Below, piece after piece: positions 63,286-64,000 of a stretch of DNA of 64,000 nucleotides. Below the pieces are notes generated by a model. The model did not search any database. It was not told the origin of the DNA and was given only the letters and a program-made list of their open reading frames with translations. The stretch's first letter is position 1, and each line of letters begins with the position of its first letter. The position numbers were made by a program, and so were the translations under genes. The stretch covers positions 1,240,001-1,304,000 of the forward strand of contig NZ_CP067099.1 of the NCBI RefSeq assembly GCF_016618195.1, given 5' to 3'. This DNA is from Providencia manganoxydans (GTDB lineage Bacteria > Pseudomonadota > Gammaproteobacteria > Enterobacterales > Enterobacteriaceae).

Positions 63286-64000
63286 TTAGTGTCTTAATTG
63301 GCGAGAACGGGCGATAATATCCCGATATTGCTCCATGACACCTTGCATGCAGGTGCCATCCGGTTGTGTCACGGTGGCATTACGTCTTACTGTCATCTCG
63401 TGTGAGATCCCCAACCCTTTACGGGCGAGCAGTGCGGCACCTAAAGCCGTAACTTCACGATTTGCTGGTGTTTCAATATTTTTTTGTAATAAATTAGCGA
63501 GAAATTGTTTGAAATATTGGTTGGACGATAACCCTCCATCAACTGAAATTGATTTTCCTAGTGGTGAAATTTTTTCCATTGCAAAAATGACTTCTGCGGA
63601 GCGTGCTGCAATGCCTTCTAATACGGATTGCATCATGTCTTTTTTATCGGTATCTAGGGATAGCCCAGCCCAAAGCCCTGCGGCGCTACGATCCCAATAG
63701 GGGCATCCTAATCCAGAAAGTGCGGGAACAAAGGCTAAACCGCGTTTGATGGCGGGTTCAGCTCTGAAATCGGCTAACTCATCAAATTGCTCAAATAAGC
63801 CAATTTTTTTAGCCCAGTTAATTGCAGAGGCTGCGTTGTAAACACCACCATCCAAGCCGAAAACGGGAGGTTCATCAGGGAATTTCCAACAAAGTGTTGG
63901 CAATAATCCGCTTTCATGAGTTTGAGGAATATCAGCCCCGGTTAGTGCTTGTAGAAAGGCACCAGTACCAAAGGTGATTTTTGCATCACCTTTATCACGA
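63286..64000 (-). CDS. FGGY-family kinase, glycerol-kinase-like (partial)
   Basis: The gene continues past the right edge; 237 C-terminal codons are visible. The sequence shows ITFGTGAF (phosphate-binding), FVPALSGLGCPYWDRSAAG, VLEGIAARSAEV, ISVDGGLSSNQYF (adenosine site) and REVTALGAALLA, the classical FGGY kinase C-terminal blocks, closest to glycerol kinase. Family members phosphorylate glycerol, xylulose, ribulose, erythritol and other polyols. It is upstream of, and probably co-transcribed with, the EutH-type permease, which argues for a sugar alcohol or amino alcohol substrate rather than glycerol taken up by GlpF. Identity of the substrate is not determined. Confidence 0.82.
   Translation of the reverse strand, partial: RDKGDAKITFGTGAFLQALTGADIPQTHESGLLPTLCWKFPDEPPVFGLDGGVYNAASAINWAKKIGLFEQFDELADFRAEPAIKRGLAFVPALSGLGCPYWDRSAAGLWAGLSLDTDKKDMMQSVLEGIAARSAEVIFAMEKISPLGKSISVDGGLSSNQYFKQFLANLLQKNIETPANREVTALGAALLARKGLGISHEMTVRRNATVTQPDGTCMQGVMEQYRDIIARSRQLRH

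Overview
The window looks like chromosomal DNA from a low-GC member of the Morganellaceae, most likely Providencia. Proteus is the nearest alternative; no rRNA is present to settle it. The reasons are the many close homologues of Escherichia coli housekeeping genes in enterobacterial order, the AT-rich composition, a tyrosine phenol-lyase, and seven ERIC-like intergenic repeats. Three blocks of conserved backbone are joined here: dksA-sfsA-hrpB-mrcB-hemL-erpA-btuF-mtnN-dgt; rlmD-relA-mazG-pyrG-eno; and acrB-acrA-acrR-mscK-rsmS-priC-apt-dnaX-ybaB-recR-htpG-adk-hemH-gsk. Accessory genes sit in the joints between them. Region by region: 1-1015 holds dksA (partial) and sfsA. 1108-7804 holds hrpB, a divergently placed tyrosine phenol-lyase gene (tpl) and mrcB (PBP1B). 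7877-8551 is a HigB/RelE-type toxin with a NadS-type antitoxin and a palindromic operator. 8645-14282 holds hemL, erpA, btuF, mtnN and dgt. 14468-23896 holds rlmD, relA, mazG, pyrG and eno; the mazG-pyrG gap is enlarged by an AT-rich scar that carries a broken two-domain aspartic protease gene and the 3' end of a peptide-exporter ABC transporter gene. 24148-25533 is a DASS-family anion/dicarboxylate transporter. 25653-39789 is an AT-rich island with a stand-alone two-partner-secretion domain protein and two tandem giant toxin genes (2038 and 2133 codons). 39861-44998 is the acrAB efflux operon with its divergent repressor acrR. 45158-61524 is ychN, mscK, rsmS, a FUSC-type membrane protein, priC, apt, dnaX, ybaB, recR, htpG, adk, hemH, a lone wzz and gsk. 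62010-64000 is an EutH-type permease with a partial FGGY/glycerol-kinase-like gene upstream of it in the same operon. The most unusual content is the toxin pair. Each protein carries, in order, a CNF/BLF-like segment around an L-S/T-G-C motif, a cysteine-protease region with the Cys/His/Asp order of the YopT/MCF (C58-like) group, a TcdA/TcdB-type pore-forming translocation domain, and a long beta-rich C-terminus ending in degenerate RTX-like repeats. The overall logic (effector, protease, translocator, delivery part) parallels the large clostridial toxins but uses different modules. The downstream copy keeps the candidate catalytic Cys of the first domain (C271); the upstream copy has Gly there (G151). 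Smaller points of interest are a conserved-looking dnaX slippery site with a stem-loop, an internal ribosome-binding site in mrcB that would give a short PBP1B, a sigma-32 promoter before htpG, a Fur-like box over the hemH ribosome-binding site, an sRNA-like unit after gsk, and a family of ERIC-like repeats of which three are internally deleted.
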